A DNA stretch of 64,000 bases from Paenibacillus piscarius (GCF_022234545.1 NZ_JAIEUI010000010.1:170068-234067); one strand, 5' to 3'. Numbered from the stretch's first letter, positions 51,735-60,865 are shown. The notes: a model not told the origin generated them from the sequence alone. Numbers and translations are program-made.

Positions 51735-52535
51735 CTAGATGAGCTCGATCTCGCCGGATAATACGCTGGCTATCTCACCGGTATCCTTGCGCAGCAATAG
51801 CTCCCCCTGGTCGCTAAGCCCGACGGCGGTCGCTTCGCTGCGGCCCTGCGGCGTATTCACACTGACCTGGCGGCCGAGTGTAACGGACATCGCTTCCCAG
51901 CGTTCCTTAACGGGTGCAAAGCCTTCCCGGATGTACTGCCTGTACCAGTATTCAAGCTCTTCCAGCACCGCCTGGGCGAGCCGGGTCCGGTCAACCGGTA
52001 TGCCGCCGCCTTCGATCAGCAGCGACGTTCCGATCCCCCGCAGCTCCTCAGGGTAGTCTTCCTCCGTCAGATTAGCAGCGATGCCGATCCCGGCGATGCA
52101 GTAATGGAGCCTGCCTTCGCGTAGTGAGGATTCAAGCAGAATGCCGCAGATTTTGCGGCCGCCGGCCAGCAGATCATTAGGCCACTTGATGCCGGCTTGA
52201 ACACCTGTCACCTCACGGATCGCGGTACACACAGCTACTCCGGCCAGCAGCGTCAGCTGCGGCGTCAAGGCCAGCGGCAGACCGGGACGCAGCACCAGGC
52301 TCATCCAGATGCCTTTGCCGTGGGGAGAGTGCCATTTGCGGCCCATCCGCCCCCGGCCCCCCGTCTGCGCCTCAGCCATCACCGCTGTTCCCTCCGGCGC
52401 GCCGCGCTCAGCCAGCAGCTTGGCCTCCTCCTGCGTAGACTCCACCGTGTCCATATGCTCGATTCTGCCGGTCCAGCTTGCTTCGAAGCTCTCCCGCTTC
52501 AAGCCGCCGGAGATATGGGCATTAACCTCCTTCAT
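51735..52535 (-). CDS. birA: Biotin--[acetyl-CoA-carboxylase] ligase, without HTH domain
   Basis: 266 residues from the ATG at 52535 after AAAGGATGG, overlapping cca by 14 bases. The ligase motifs GGRGRMGRKWHSPHGKGIWMSLVLRP and IKWPNDLL are intact, and an SH3-like C-terminal domain follows. The N-terminal DNA-binding domain of B. subtilis BirA (about 60 residues) is absent, and no in-frame upstream region could supply it. So the protein can attach biotin to carboxylases but should not repress the bio genes. Confidence 0.93.
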   Translation of the reverse strand: MKEVNAHISGGLKRESFEASWTGRIEHMDTVESTQEEAKLLAERGAPEGTAVMAEAQTGGRGRMGRKWHSPHGKGIWMSLVLRPGLPLALTPQLTLLAGVAVCTAIREVTGVQAGIKWPNDLLAGGRKICGILLESSLREGRLHYCIAGIGIAANLTEEDYPEELRGIGTSLLIEGGGIPVDRTRLAQAVLEELEYWYRQYIREGFAPVKERWEAMSVTLGRQVSVNTPQGRSEATAVGLSDQGELLLRKDTGEIASVLSGEIELI

Positions 52536-53961
52536 CGCAATCCATCCTTTGTGCTTCAAGCAGCAATAATTGGTTGTCATTGGCAAGATCCCCCGCTGCT
52601 GCGGCCAGAAGCAGCCGCTTCAGCAGCTCCCCCAGCCACGGGCCGGGCCGCTTCTGCAGCGCATCCGCCACCTCGTGGCCGCTCACCGCAAGCTCCGCAA
52701 GCGTCGTAAGAGGCATCTCAGCGGTCCAGGACCGCAGGAGCGCCGTGGTGAGCGGGCTGGCGGGTGTTGCATGAGCCGGTGCACCTGCGGCGGGTTCCCA
52801 TGTTCCTGCAGGCATGGGTCCACCGGAGGCAGGTGCGTCAGGTCCAGCGTCAAGTGCTCCTGACGCGTCAATGCCCCCCGCTGCGGCTCCGTCCGCAGCG
52901 GGAACCCCGGCGGCACCGCCTGCCGCCGCATCCAGCACCGTCAGCCACCCTTCGGCGGCTGACGTGCCATGGGCCAGCACGGCGGCGATCCACCGCCGCC
53001 GCAGCCCGTCCAGCGCGCCGGGAGCCTCCGGCCGCGCCGAAGACAGCGCCGCGTCCCAGGCTTCGCGGACGCGGAGCACGGCGGCGATGCCACTGCGCGC
53101 CGCCCCCGGGAACGTCCATGCCCGCAGGAGCTCATCGGCAGCTAGCGCCGACGATCCCAGGGCATGGAGCAGGAGCGCCCACCGCAGGCGGGCGTCCTGC
53201 AGGTTCCCCAGACCGGCTAGACGGGCGGCTGCCGCCGCCAGGTCCGTGCCGGTCCAGGGGAACGGCGCTTTGCCGCGCGGCAGCAGGCCGCTGCGCAGCA
53301 GCAGGCCCAGCCCGCGCTGCGGGTGCGGGCCCTCCACGATGCGCGCGACCTCCCCGCGCACCCGCTCAACCGCGATATGCGCCAGCTTGTCGCGCTGGCG
53401 CAGCAGTCCGCGCCAGGTGTTCTTCGCCACCCGGAAGTCCAGCACCGAGGCGAAGCGTACACAGCGCAGCATCCGCAGCGCATCCTCGTCAAATCTCTCC
53501 TCCGCCTCGCCAACACAGCGGATCACCCGGAGCTTCAGGTCATGTTCTCCCCCGAAGGGATCGATCACTGTGCCGTCCAGGCCGCAGCAGATCGCATTGA
53601 TTGTGAAATCCCGGCGGCGCAGGTCCTCCCTCACGTCCCGGACAAAAACGACCTGACCGGGACGGCGGTGATCGGCATAGTCGCTCTCCGTCCGGTAGGT
53701 CGTCACCTCGAAGCTGTGCCCGTCCTGGAGTACCGTGACCGTCCCATGCGCAAGTCCCGTAGGGACACATCGCGGAAACAGGGCGATAACCTGCTCCGGC
53801 AGCGCTGAGGTCGTAATATCGATGTCATGCACCGGACGGCCCAGCAGCTCATCGCGCAGGCAGCCGCCTACGTAATAAGCCTCATGGCCGTCCGCCAGCA
53901 GACCTGCAATTACTATACCGGCGGCTTCCGCCATGCCCGCCGGCGCCATTGTCCATTCCAT
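52522..53961 (-). CDS. cca: CCA tRNA nucleotidyltransferase
   Basis: 479 residues. It adds or repairs CCA at tRNA 3' ends. The class II nucleotidyltransferase motif YYVGGCLRDELLGRPVHDIDI, the RRDFTINAI motif and the RFDEDALRMLRCVRFAS region are clear. About residues 330-400 are an Ala/Gly/Pro-rich insertion of very high GC that is absent from most relatives and makes the protein longer than usual (about 400). The ATG follows AAGGGG; 11 bases separate it from bshA. Confidence 0.94.
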   Translation of the reverse strand: MEWTMAPAGMAEAAGIVIAGLLADGHEAYYVGGCLRDELLGRPVHDIDITTSALPEQVIALFPRCVPTGLAHGTVTVLQDGHSFEVTTYRTESDYADHRRPGQVVFVRDVREDLRRRDFTINAICCGLDGTVIDPFGGEHDLKLRVIRCVGEAEERFDEDALRMLRCVRFASVLDFRVAKNTWRGLLRQRDKLAHIAVERVRGEVARIVEGPHPQRGLGLLLRSGLLPRGKAPFPWTGTDLAAAAARLAGLGNLQDARLRWALLLHALGSSALAADELLRAWTFPGAARSGIAAVLRVREAWDAALSSARPEAPGALDGLRRRWIAAVLAHGTSAAEGWLTVLDAAAGGAAGVPAADGAAAGGIDASGALDAGPDAPASGGPMPAGTWEPAAGAPAHATPASPLTTALLRSWTAEMPLTTLAELAVSGHEVADALQKRPGPWLGELLKRLLLAAAAGDLANDNQLLLLEAQRMDCDEGG

Positions 53962-53972
53962 ACCAGCACCCC

Positions 53973-55130
53973 TTACCCCCGGACACCGTCCAGTCCGGGC
54001 ACCTTGCGTTCAAGCACACGGTAATAGATATCTTCATACTGATTGGTAATCATGTCCCTGCTGAAGTCGTGGCAAGCCCGCTCCAGGCAGGCTTGCCGGA
54101 AGCGCTCCGCCATCCCTTCATCCGAGAGCAGACGCACAGCATAATCCGCCATGGCTGAAGTGTCTCCGACCGGAGCAAGGAAGCCTGTCTTGCCATGCTG
54201 GATCAGCTCGGGGATCCCCCCGGTCTGCGAGCCGACTGTCGGCACACCGCAGGCCGCCGCTTCCAGGGCCACCAGACCGAAGCTCTCCTTCTCGGAAGGA
54301 AGCAGCAGCAGATCTGCCAGCGAGATCACCTGGGCAATCTCATCCTGCTTGCCGAGGAAGCGGACTCTGTCGTCCAGGCCCATCTCGCTGATCTTGGCCT
54401 GAATCTTCGGCAGATCCGGCCCTTCGCCGACCAGCAGCAGCCTGGCGGGCAGCTTCTGATTCACCTTAGCGAATACATCCACCACATCGCTAACCCGCTT
54501 AACCGGACGGAAATTACTGATATGCATCAGAATCTTCTCATCCGGCGCGGCGAAGTCGCCCCGCAGCTCAGATACATCCCGCGGATAATAGACACGCTTG
54601 TCCACGAAGTTATAGGTCAGATCAATCTCACGGGTAATGTCCAGCGCTTCCCTAGTCTGTCTAATCAGATCATTAGAGACCGCAGTCACAGCGTCACTCT
54701 CATTAATGCCGAGCCGGATCAGATCCTTAAGGGATTCATCCTGGCCCAGCACCGTAATATCTGTACCATGCAGCGTAGTGACCACCTTGATGTCGTTGCC
54801 GAGAATCTGTTTGGCCAGATAGGCACAGACTGCATGGGGTACAGCATAATGTACATGGAACAGGTCCAGATTCTGCATTTTGGCTACCTGGGCCATCTTG
54901 TTCGCCAGTGCCAGGTCATACGGCGGATAACGGAATACATAATAATCGGTAACCTCTACCTCATGGTAGAAGATATTCTTCTGGAACGTCCCCAGCCGGA
55001 ACGGGATACTGTGGGTAATGAAATGAACCTCATGGCCCTTCTCGGCCAGCAGCTTGCCCAGTTCAGTCGCCACAACACCCGACCCGCCAAGGGACGGATA
55101 ACAGGTAATGCCTATTTTCAGCCGGTCCAT
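53973..55130 (-). CDS. bshA: N-acetyl-alpha-D-glucosaminyl L-malate synthase
   Basis: 385 residues, GT4 glycosyltransferase. It joins UDP-GlcNAc and L-malate, the first step of bacillithiol synthesis. The start IGITCYPSLGGSGVVATELGKLL is characteristic of BshA, and the donor-site stretch LLLPSEKESFGLVALEA is typical of GT4. Clustered with bshB1 and mgsA as in B. subtilis (ypjH-ypjG-ypjF). RBS AAGGGG. Confidence 0.97.
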   Translation of the reverse strand: MDRLKIGITCYPSLGGSGVVATELGKLLAEKGHEVHFITHSIPFRLGTFQKNIFYHEVEVTDYYVFRYPPYDLALANKMAQVAKMQNLDLFHVHYAVPHAVCAYLAKQILGNDIKVVTTLHGTDITVLGQDESLKDLIRLGINESDAVTAVSNDLIRQTREALDITREIDLTYNFVDKRVYYPRDVSELRGDFAAPDEKILMHISNFRPVKRVSDVVDVFAKVNQKLPARLLLVGEGPDLPKIQAKISEMGLDDRVRFLGKQDEIAQVISLADLLLLPSEKESFGLVALEAAACGVPTVGSQTGGIPELIQHGKTGFLAPVGDTSAMADYAVRLLSDEGMAERFRQACLERACHDFSRDMITNQYEDIYYRVLERKVPGLDGVRG

Positions 55131-55185
55131 AACGCCGCCCCTTCACTCTGCATAGATTATTACTTCTGGTAATGATGTGAATTAA

Positions 55186-55893
55186 TTATAGCACACGGGG
55201 AGGGCTGAACAAGTCTACCGTATACGGGACCTTGCTGGCGAAGCCTTCGGCATAAGGAATAAGCCGGCGCTGGCCCAGCAGCATGTCTCTGGAGCGGACG
55301 CGCTCGACATACCCTTCAGTCAAAGGCGTGGCAACGGCATCCTCTCCAGGAACGAGTCCGAATTGCGAACGGTAGCAGGACAAGGCCTGCTCCTTCAGCG
55401 GATACTGCGCCGTAACATCGACGATCAGATCCGTCCGTCCAAGGTCATTAATGAAATAGAAATATAATTGCGGCTCAGGAATTGCAGGCTGCTCCGGCAT
55501 ATATTTACGCAGCTTGGCATTGAATACAGCTTCCTCTACCAGCTTGCTGCAGGCGATATGGTCCGGGTGGCGGTCCTCCCAGTATGGGGCGAACACGATC
55601 GCTGGAGCGAACCTGCGGATCTCTGCGGTTACCGCTGCCAGATGCTCTTCGGTTAAATAAAGACCGCGGTCAGGCAGTCCCAGGTTGCTGCGCACAGACA
55701 CTCCCAGTAATCCGGCAGCCTGCTCAGCCTCCTGGAGGCGAAGCTGGACGGTACCATTGGAAGACATCTCTGCCTGCGTCAGATCGCACATCCCCACCTT
55801 GAAGCCCGCAGCGGTATGCTTGGCAATCGTTCCCGCCATGCCGATCTCCGCATCATCGGCATGGGCGCCGAATACGAGAATGTCCAGCTTCAT
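55186..55893 (-). CDS. bshB1: Bacillithiol biosynthesis deacetylase
   Basis: 235 residues, PIG-L/LmbE fold. The zinc site is FGAHADDAEIG (AHADD) and the HPDH motif follows. It deacetylates GlcNAc-malate to give GlcN-malate, the second bacillithiol step. It overlaps mgsA by four bases. The third enzyme, BshC, is not in this window. Confidence 0.96.
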   Translation of the reverse strand: MKLDILVFGAHADDAEIGMAGTIAKHTAAGFKVGMCDLTQAEMSSNGTVQLRLQEAEQAAGLLGVSVRSNLGLPDRGLYLTEEHLAAVTAEIRRFAPAIVFAPYWEDRHPDHIACSKLVEEAVFNAKLRKYMPEQPAIPEPQLYFYFINDLGRTDLIVDVTAQYPLKEQALSCYRSQFGLVPGEDAVATPLTEGYVERVRSRDMLLGQRRLIPYAEGFASKVPYTVDLFSPPRVL

Positions 55894-56315
55894 GCTTCAT
55901 CCACACCCGGCTTGTATTTATGTACCAGCTCACGCCAGCCGAAGTCGCCGCGGTCAATCGCCTTGACCAGAATCTCCGCGGTAGCAATATTGGTCGCCAC
56001 CGGAATTCCGTACACATCGCACAGGCGGAGCAGCGCTGTAATATCCGGCTCATGCGGCTGGGCCATCAGCGGATCACGCAGGAAAATAATCAGGTCCAGC
56101 TCATCCGTGGCCACCATGGAGCCGATCTGCTGGTCTCCGCCGAGCGGACCCGACATATAGCGGTGAATGGAGAGGCCGGTGACCTCCATAATCCGTTGCC
56201 CGGTGGTTCCGGTGGAGAACAGCTGATGCCCTTCAAATACATGCTCATAAGCGGTAACGAAATTCACCATTTCATCTTTTTTGCGGTCATGTGCGATAAA
56301 AGCGATTTTTAGCAT
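55890..56315 (-). CDS. mgsA: Methylglyoxal synthase
   Basis: 141 residues. It converts dihydroxyacetone phosphate to methylglyoxal and phosphate. The start IAFIAHDRKKDEMV, the phosphate loop STGTTGQRI, and SGPLGGDQQIGSMV with the catalytic aspartate region DLIIFLRDPL are all present. Its position next to bacillithiol genes is meaningful, since bacillithiol detoxifies methylglyoxal. Confidence 0.97.
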   Translation of the reverse strand: MLKIAFIAHDRKKDEMVNFVTAYEHVFEGHQLFSTGTTGQRIMEVTGLSIHRYMSGPLGGDQQIGSMVATDELDLIIFLRDPLMAQPHEPDITALLRLCDVYGIPVATNIATAEILVKAIDRGDFGWRELVHKYKPGVDEA

Positions 56316-56330
56316 CTTGCTCTCTCCCGT

Positions 56331-57134
56331 CTATTCTATAAAATGCTCGAAGCCGTAAATCATGCCGGTATAGCCTACAACCTTCTGAATCCCCAGCTTC
56401 ACGCCCGGCATGTATCCGGCCCGCTCGTAGGAATCATGCCGGATCTTAAGTGACTGCCCGAACCCGCCAAACACCACTTCCTCCTGGGCAAACACCCCCG
56501 GAAGGCGGACGCTGTGGATACGGAAGCCGTTATAATACCCGCCGCGCGAGCCTTCAATAATCTCTTCCTCCTCCGGATGTCCCTGGCGCAGCTCCTGGCG
56601 CGCCTCCGAGATCATCTCGGCCGTCTTGATGGCCGTTCCTGAAGGAGCATCCAGCTTCTGGTCTCCATGATATTCAATAATCTCTAAGTGAGGGAAATAC
56701 TTGGCAGCCTGAGCGGCAAACCGCATCAGCAGAATAGCCCCGATCGAGAAATTCGGCGCAATCAGGCCGCCGATTCCCTGTTCTTGACATTGCTTGTCCA
56801 GCTCTTCGATCTGCTCCGGCGTGAATCCGGTCGTGCCGACCACCGGACGTACCCCGTACTTGACCGCCATAGCCGTATTGGCATATGCGGACTGCGGAAT
56901 AGTGAAGTCCACCATTACATCCGCCGCAGCTCCTGCCAGTGCGCCTTCCAGGTCTGAAGTAACCTGAATGCCGCAATCCTCCAGCCCTACCAGACGGCCG
57001 GCATCACTGCCGGCCGAAGAGCGGTCAACGGCTGCCGCCAGCTCGAGTTCATCTTCCTGCAATACCAGCTTCACAACTTCTTTACCCATCTTGCCTCCTG
57101 CTCCGGAGACAATAACTCTGATCTTGTCACTCAA
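56331..57134 (-). CDS. dapB: 4-hydroxy-tetrahydrodipicolinate reductase
   Basis: 267 residues. NAD(P)H-dependent step of diaminopimelate and lysine synthesis. The Rossmann motif VSGAGGKMGKEV, DFTIPQSAYANT and VVGTTGFT are present. The active-site loop reads YHGDQKLDAPSGTA: the general acid His (H156) and Lys (K160) are kept, but the second His of the usual HH pair is Gly (G157). Dipicolinate for spores is made from the same intermediate. Confidence 0.96.
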   Translation of the reverse strand: MSDKIRVIVSGAGGKMGKEVVKLVLQEDELELAAAVDRSSAGSDAGRLVGLEDCGIQVTSDLEGALAGAAADVMVDFTIPQSAYANTAMAVKYGVRPVVGTTGFTPEQIEELDKQCQEQGIGGLIAPNFSIGAILLMRFAAQAAKYFPHLEIIEYHGDQKLDAPSGTAIKTAEMISEARQELRQGHPEEEEIIEGSRGGYYNGFRIHSVRLPGVFAQEEVVFGGFGQSLKIRHDSYERAGYMPGVKLGIQKVVGYTGMIYGFEHFIE

Positions 57135-57166
57135 ATGAATTCTCCCCGCTTTCCCTGGCTCTGATA

Positions 57167-57688
57167 TTATTGTAGATAGTGTTGCAGTGACTTCTGCAGA
57201 TCCTTCATCAGCAGATGCAGCCCGTCATCATCCGGGTGCAGCGACATTACTTCTTTGAGGACCGCGATGGCCTGCAGATGCTCATTCATCCGGCTGTGTG
57301 CAATTGCCAGCCATACATAAGCATCCCCATATAGCGGGTCCAGCGATACAGCTTCCTTCAGCAGCGTTACCGGATGGTACGGATTGCCCCGCAACGCCGC
57401 CTCATCCTCCAGCAGCCGCTTCGCCTCCTGCACCAGCTGCATCGCCTGCAGATGCTGAAGATGCAGCTGATACTCCGGCTTGGTCTGATCCAGCCGGCGC
57501 GCGGCTGCCGCGTGGTCCAGCGCTTTGTCCAGCATGCCGCTGCGGGCATAGGTGATGGAGCAGCGGTACCGGACCTCCGCATCATCCGGGCTGGCCGCGA
57601 TGGCCGCCTCGAACAGTGTAATCGCCTCAGCGAAGTCACTGCGCAGAATCGAGCGGTAGGCCGCTTTTACATAATCATTATGATCCAT
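57167..57688 (-). CDS. Tetratricopeptide-repeat protein
   Basis: 173 residues, three to four TPR units from the first residue on (YRSILRSDFAEAITLFEAAIAASPDD, RCSITYARSGMLDKALDHAAAA, LAIAHSRMNEHLQAIAVLKE). No membrane helix or signal. It lies 32 bases before dapB and 59 bases after the MazG gene. Function unknown; likely a scaffold protein. Confidence 0.85.
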   Translation of the reverse strand: MDHNDYVKAAYRSILRSDFAEAITLFEAAIAASPDDAEVRYRCSITYARSGMLDKALDHAAAARRLDQTKPEYQLHLQHLQAMQLVQEAKRLLEDEAALRGNPYHPVTLLKEAVSLDPLYGDAYVWLAIAHSRMNEHLQAIAVLKEVMSLHPDDDGLHLLMKDLQKSLQHYLQ

Positions 57689-57747
57689 ATCCTCACCATC
57701 CTCACGGCTAAATCCCGTTCGTTTGGTACAGCATATGTAACATAGGC

Positions 57748-58092
57748 TTAATCGGTGTGTTTGGGCGTCCAGCGCCCGGCGTCACGGGTATTGAATTTAT
57801 GCATAACCTTATTATGGGCTTCGGTTAAGTCAATGCCCAGCGAATTGGCGAAACAAACGGTAATGAAGAGAATGTCGCCCAGCTCCAGCTCGATTGAATT
57901 ATCGGCTTCATCCGCCTTCTTCGGCTTCTCGCCGAATTGATGGTTCACTTCCCGGGCCAGCTCGCCGACTTCCTCGGACATCCGGGCCAGCATCGACAGC
58001 GGGCTGAAGTAGCCTTCCTTGAACTGTGAGATATAAGCATCGACCTCACGCTGAATGTCACCAAGACTTTTATCCATATATTGTTGTTTCAC
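57748..58092 (-). CDS. MazG-like nucleotide pyrophosphohydrolase
   Basis: 114 residues, the size of B. subtilis YpjD. The MazG metal pattern EEVGELAREV ... ELGDILF is present (two acidic pairs). Such enzymes hydrolyse non-canonical or excess NTPs. Its place near dapB, mgsA and bshB1 copies B. subtilis. Preceded by GGGGTG. Confidence 0.93.
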   Translation of the reverse strand: MKQQYMDKSLGDIQREVDAYISQFKEGYFSPLSMLARMSEEVGELAREVNHQFGEKPKKADEADNSIELELGDILFITVCFANSLGIDLTEAHNKVMHKFNTRDAGRWTPKHTD

Positions 58093-58211
58093 CCCCCGTA
58101 TGTTCTTGCCTTCTGTTTGCCCCTATGTTATCGTAAAGACGTTTTGAAGACAAATCTTTTTTGAACAGCGTGTTAACATTTGCCCATTCTGAGGCGTAGG
58201 CGAGGGATTAT

Positions 58212-59084
58212 ATGAATTCATCAATCAAGCTCGGCACCATCAGCAAAACCGTGGCCCCCATCCTGCTCGGCGCGGCCATTTACGCATTTGGCCTTCTGTA
58301 TTTCATCGTTCCCAATCAGCTGATGGAGGGCGGCGTCACGGGGATCACCATTCTGCTTAATTATGCCTTCAGCATCCCGATCTTCCTGACGACGCTGCTG
58401 ATCAATCTTCCGCTCTTTCTGCTCGGCTGGAAGGTGCTGGGAGGCAATCAGATTGTATATACCGGGGTCGGCATCGGATCGTTGTCCTTCTTCCTCTGGT
58501 TGTTTGAGCGGATGATCAAATACGGGTGGATCGTGCCGTTCAGCACAGAGCATGATTTCATTCTTGCTTCATTATATGCAGGGGTTACGCTGGGACTGGG
58601 GCTGGGAATTGTCTTCCGCTTCGGCGGCACGACCGGCGGCGTCGATATTGTCGCGCGGATTCTCGGGCGCAGATTCGGCTGGAGTATGGGACAGATCATT
58701 CTGGTGGTGGATGTGGTCATCATCGGTGCCTCCCTGCTCTACATCCCCCGTGAAAAGATTCTGTATACCCTCGTCGCCGTCTTCATCGCCTCCCGCGTGA
58801 TTGACTTCATTCAGGAAGGGGCTTACGCCGCCAAAGCCTTCACAATTATAAGCGACGAAGCACCGCAGATTGCCGAGCTGATTACCGCCGAACTGGAACG
58901 CGGCGTCACCCTGATTCCGGCGATCGGAGCCTATTCCAAGCAGGCCAAGCACATGGTCTACTGCGTAGTCTCCAGACAGGAGATCCGCCGGCTCAGCTTG
59001 CTGGTCAAGTCAGTTGATCCTAAGGCATTCGTGATCATTAACGATGTACACGATGTGCACGGCGAAGGCTTCCGCGAGAACTGA
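58212..59084 (+). CDS. YitT-family membrane protein (YpjC-like)
   Basis: 290 residues. Five or six hydrophobic helices in the first 200 residues (ILLGAAIYAFGLLYFIVPNQLMEGGVTG is typical) and a C-terminal DUF2179 domain (about 205-285, FTIISDEAPQIAELIT). YitT proteins are widespread, with transport-like topology but no settled function. Only gene on the plus strand in this part; B. subtilis ypjC occupies the same place. Confidence 0.92.
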   Translation: MNSSIKLGTISKTVAPILLGAAIYAFGLLYFIVPNQLMEGGVTGITILLNYAFSIPIFLTTLLINLPLFLLGWKVLGGNQIVYTGVGIGSLSFFLWLFERMIKYGWIVPFSTEHDFILASLYAGVTLGLGLGIVFRFGGTTGGVDIVARILGRRFGWSMGQIILVVDVVIIGASLLYIPREKILYTLVAVFIASRVIDFIQEGAYAAKAFTIISDEAPQIAELITAELERGVTLIPAIGAYSKQAKHMVYCVVSRQEIRRLSLLVKSVDPKAFVIINDVHDVHGEGFREN

Positions 59085-59121
59085 AATAACCCCAACAAGT
59101 ATTTTGCGGGGACCCCAAAAC
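59084..59121 (+). repeat. Dispersed hairpin repeat B, copy 2
   Basis: AAATAACCCC ... AAGT ... TTTTGCGGGG ... CCCCAAAAC. It starts at the last base of the YitT stop codon. Compared with copies 1 and 3 the loop is shortest. Confidence 0.8.
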
Positions 59122-59141
59122 TATCAATGTCTTCTAAAAAC

Positions 59142-59184
59142 AGGGAGGACCCGCACGGCCCGTATGGCCGATGGGGTCCTCCCT
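59142..59184. terminator. Bidirectional terminator between convergent genes
   Basis: AGGGAGGACCC and GGGTCCTCCCT (59142-59152 with 59174-59184) with an inner GGCC/GGCC pairing. T's follow on both strands, serving the YitT gene and ypjB. Confidence 0.92.
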
Positions 59185-59206
59185 TGTTATTTAACCGTTC
59201 TGACCA

Positions 59207-60118
59207 TTACACCGTCTTGGTGTCCCTTTGCTGGCCTCGGTACTTGCGGTAGGCCGCGTAGGCAAGCATGGCCAGGATAAAAGCGCCTGTAAGGAACCCC
59301 CAGCCGCCGTATTCCTGCGGGGCTAGCGGCAGCGATAAGGCCGGTTCGTCGCGCTCCTTGCCGAACATCACCCGGGCCGCATCCTGTCCGTAGGACACCA
59401 TCTCCACCAGACGGGTACGCTCCGGCGGCTGTCCGGAGGCCGTGGCCCCGGCGGCGTAGGACAGCCAGGAATCGAACGCATTCACCGTTTCAGCCGGCCG
59501 GGAGATGATTACCGCAGGCCGGATATTTGCGTACCTGCTCTGGAGTCTGGCAAGCGCTGCCCCCCAGCTTTTGAGGTCACCTGCGGCGGCGCTTCTCTCC
59601 ATATCCTTCAGATCCTCGCGGACCAGCTTATAATATTGCAGCCACATCGGCGCTCTGGGATGATTAAGACTGTTCGCGGCCAGCCTCAGCTTCGCAGCCG
59701 CAGCCTCCCATCTCTCCGGGGAAGGCTCTGCGGCAGCCAGCGCCGACTTCATATCTATGATAACGGACGAGAGCGCATTGACGCCCTCCACGGAGGTCAT
59801 CCCTTCAAAAGACGAAGAGATGAAGATCTGCGAGACCTGCTCCGCCTCCTCGCGGGCCTTCAATAGATTGCCTTCAAGCACATAGCTGTATAAGGCTTCC
59901 GCAGCCTCCTCCAGCCGCTGTGCCCCGCTGCGTGCGGTCAGTGCGGCCGGATCACTGGCATCCGTCTGCGTTGCTGCTGAAGCGATATAGACTCCTGTAA
60001 CAGATAGAGCACAGGAAGCCCCCGCCTCCGCCTGCACTCCCCCTCCGCCAACACCGGTGCCGGCCAGCAGCCAGCACAGTATCATTCCCGACAGTATGAA
60101 CATGGTTCTGCGCGGCAT
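59207..60118 (-). CDS. ypjB: Sporulation protein YpjB
   Basis: 303 residues from the ATG at 60118 after GGAGGG. A signal peptide (about 1-30), an extracytoplasmic helical region (about 55-240), and a C-terminal membrane helix (about 268-290, FLTGAFILAMLAYAAY) followed by a basic tail. This layout and the position between a YitT gene and ypjA match YpjB. In B. subtilis it is a sporulation-linked protein of unknown mechanism. Confidence 0.88.
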   Translation of the reverse strand: MPRRTMFILSGMILCWLLAGTGVGGGGVQAEAGASCALSVTGVYIASAATQTDASDPAALTARSGAQRLEEAAEALYSYVLEGNLLKAREEAEQVSQIFISSSFEGMTSVEGVNALSSVIIDMKSALAAAEPSPERWEAAAAKLRLAANSLNHPRAPMWLQYYKLVREDLKDMERSAAAGDLKSWGAALARLQSRYANIRPAVIISRPAETVNAFDSWLSYAAGATASGQPPERTRLVEMVSYGQDAARVMFGKERDEPALSLPLAPQEYGGWGFLTGAFILAMLAYAAYRKYRGQQRDTKTV

Positions 60119-60173
60119 GAGACATCCCTCCCACCTTAATCTATGGCAGCGGGACAAGAGTTAGAACCGGGTC

Positions 60174-60806
60174 TCAGCGCTTCGCGGCGGCGGGCCGCCT
60201 GGTCCTGCCGCTGAACAGCCATGCGGCGGCGGTACTGAGCAGCGTAAGGCCCATGGTGAAATACTGCACTGCCTCAAGATCGTCATCCAGCACTGATGGA
60301 AGCCATGGGTAGACACCTTGTGAATAATCCACCATATCGTTGGCGAATGCCCACAGAAGAGCTACGGGGATCATTCTGCGGAAACTGAAGAACCGGGCAT
60401 AGATCAGCGCCTCCACAGCCATTCCGGTATGGGAGATCATCAGCATCCAGTCCTTCCAGGTAATGGAATCCCCCTGGTAGCCTCCGGCCACGATGATACC
60501 GACCGCCCAGATCCCGTATTTCACCGAGGTCACGACAGCCAGTGCTTCAATCAGCTGGCGTGTCAGTGTTCCTGTGAGGCTCCTTGGCGGATAGAGCAGC
60601 AGCAGCAGAGCTAATGTGAAGAACAGACTGGCGGTGGGGCTGTCGGGTACGAACGGCAGCAGCCAGAGCGGCTCCGTCTCCGCCGTGAACTGGAGCTGGT
60701 TCCCGTACCACATATATCCGTACACCGTTCCCAGCAGATTGACGATGAACAAGAGCCAGATAATTTTTCTATCCCTGAATAACCTATCCAACCACTGACC
60801 CGGCAT
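60174..60806 (-). CDS. ypjA: DUF1405 membrane protein (YpjA)
   Basis: 210 residues from the ATG at 60806, behind GGGAGGAAG. Six hydrophobic helices. Typical stretches are LLFIVNLLGTVYGYMWYGNQL and WAFANDMVDYSQGVYPWLP. Position between ypjB and qcrC agrees with B. subtilis ypjA. Function unknown. The open frame extends 19 codons upstream without a ribosome binding site. Confidence 0.9.
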   Translation of the reverse strand: MPGQWLDRLFRDRKIIWLLFIVNLLGTVYGYMWYGNQLQFTAETEPLWLLPFVPDSPTASLFFTLALLLLLYPPRSLTGTLTRQLIEALAVVTSVKYGIWAVGIIVAGGYQGDSITWKDWMLMISHTGMAVEALIYARFFSFRRMIPVALLWAFANDMVDYSQGVYPWLPSVLDDDLEAVQYFTMGLTLLSTAAAWLFSGRTRRPAAAKR

Positions 60807-60865
60807 ATGTATTTCTTCCTCCCGACTTATAACAGCTTGATGTTTCTTTACCGCTTCACACACAA

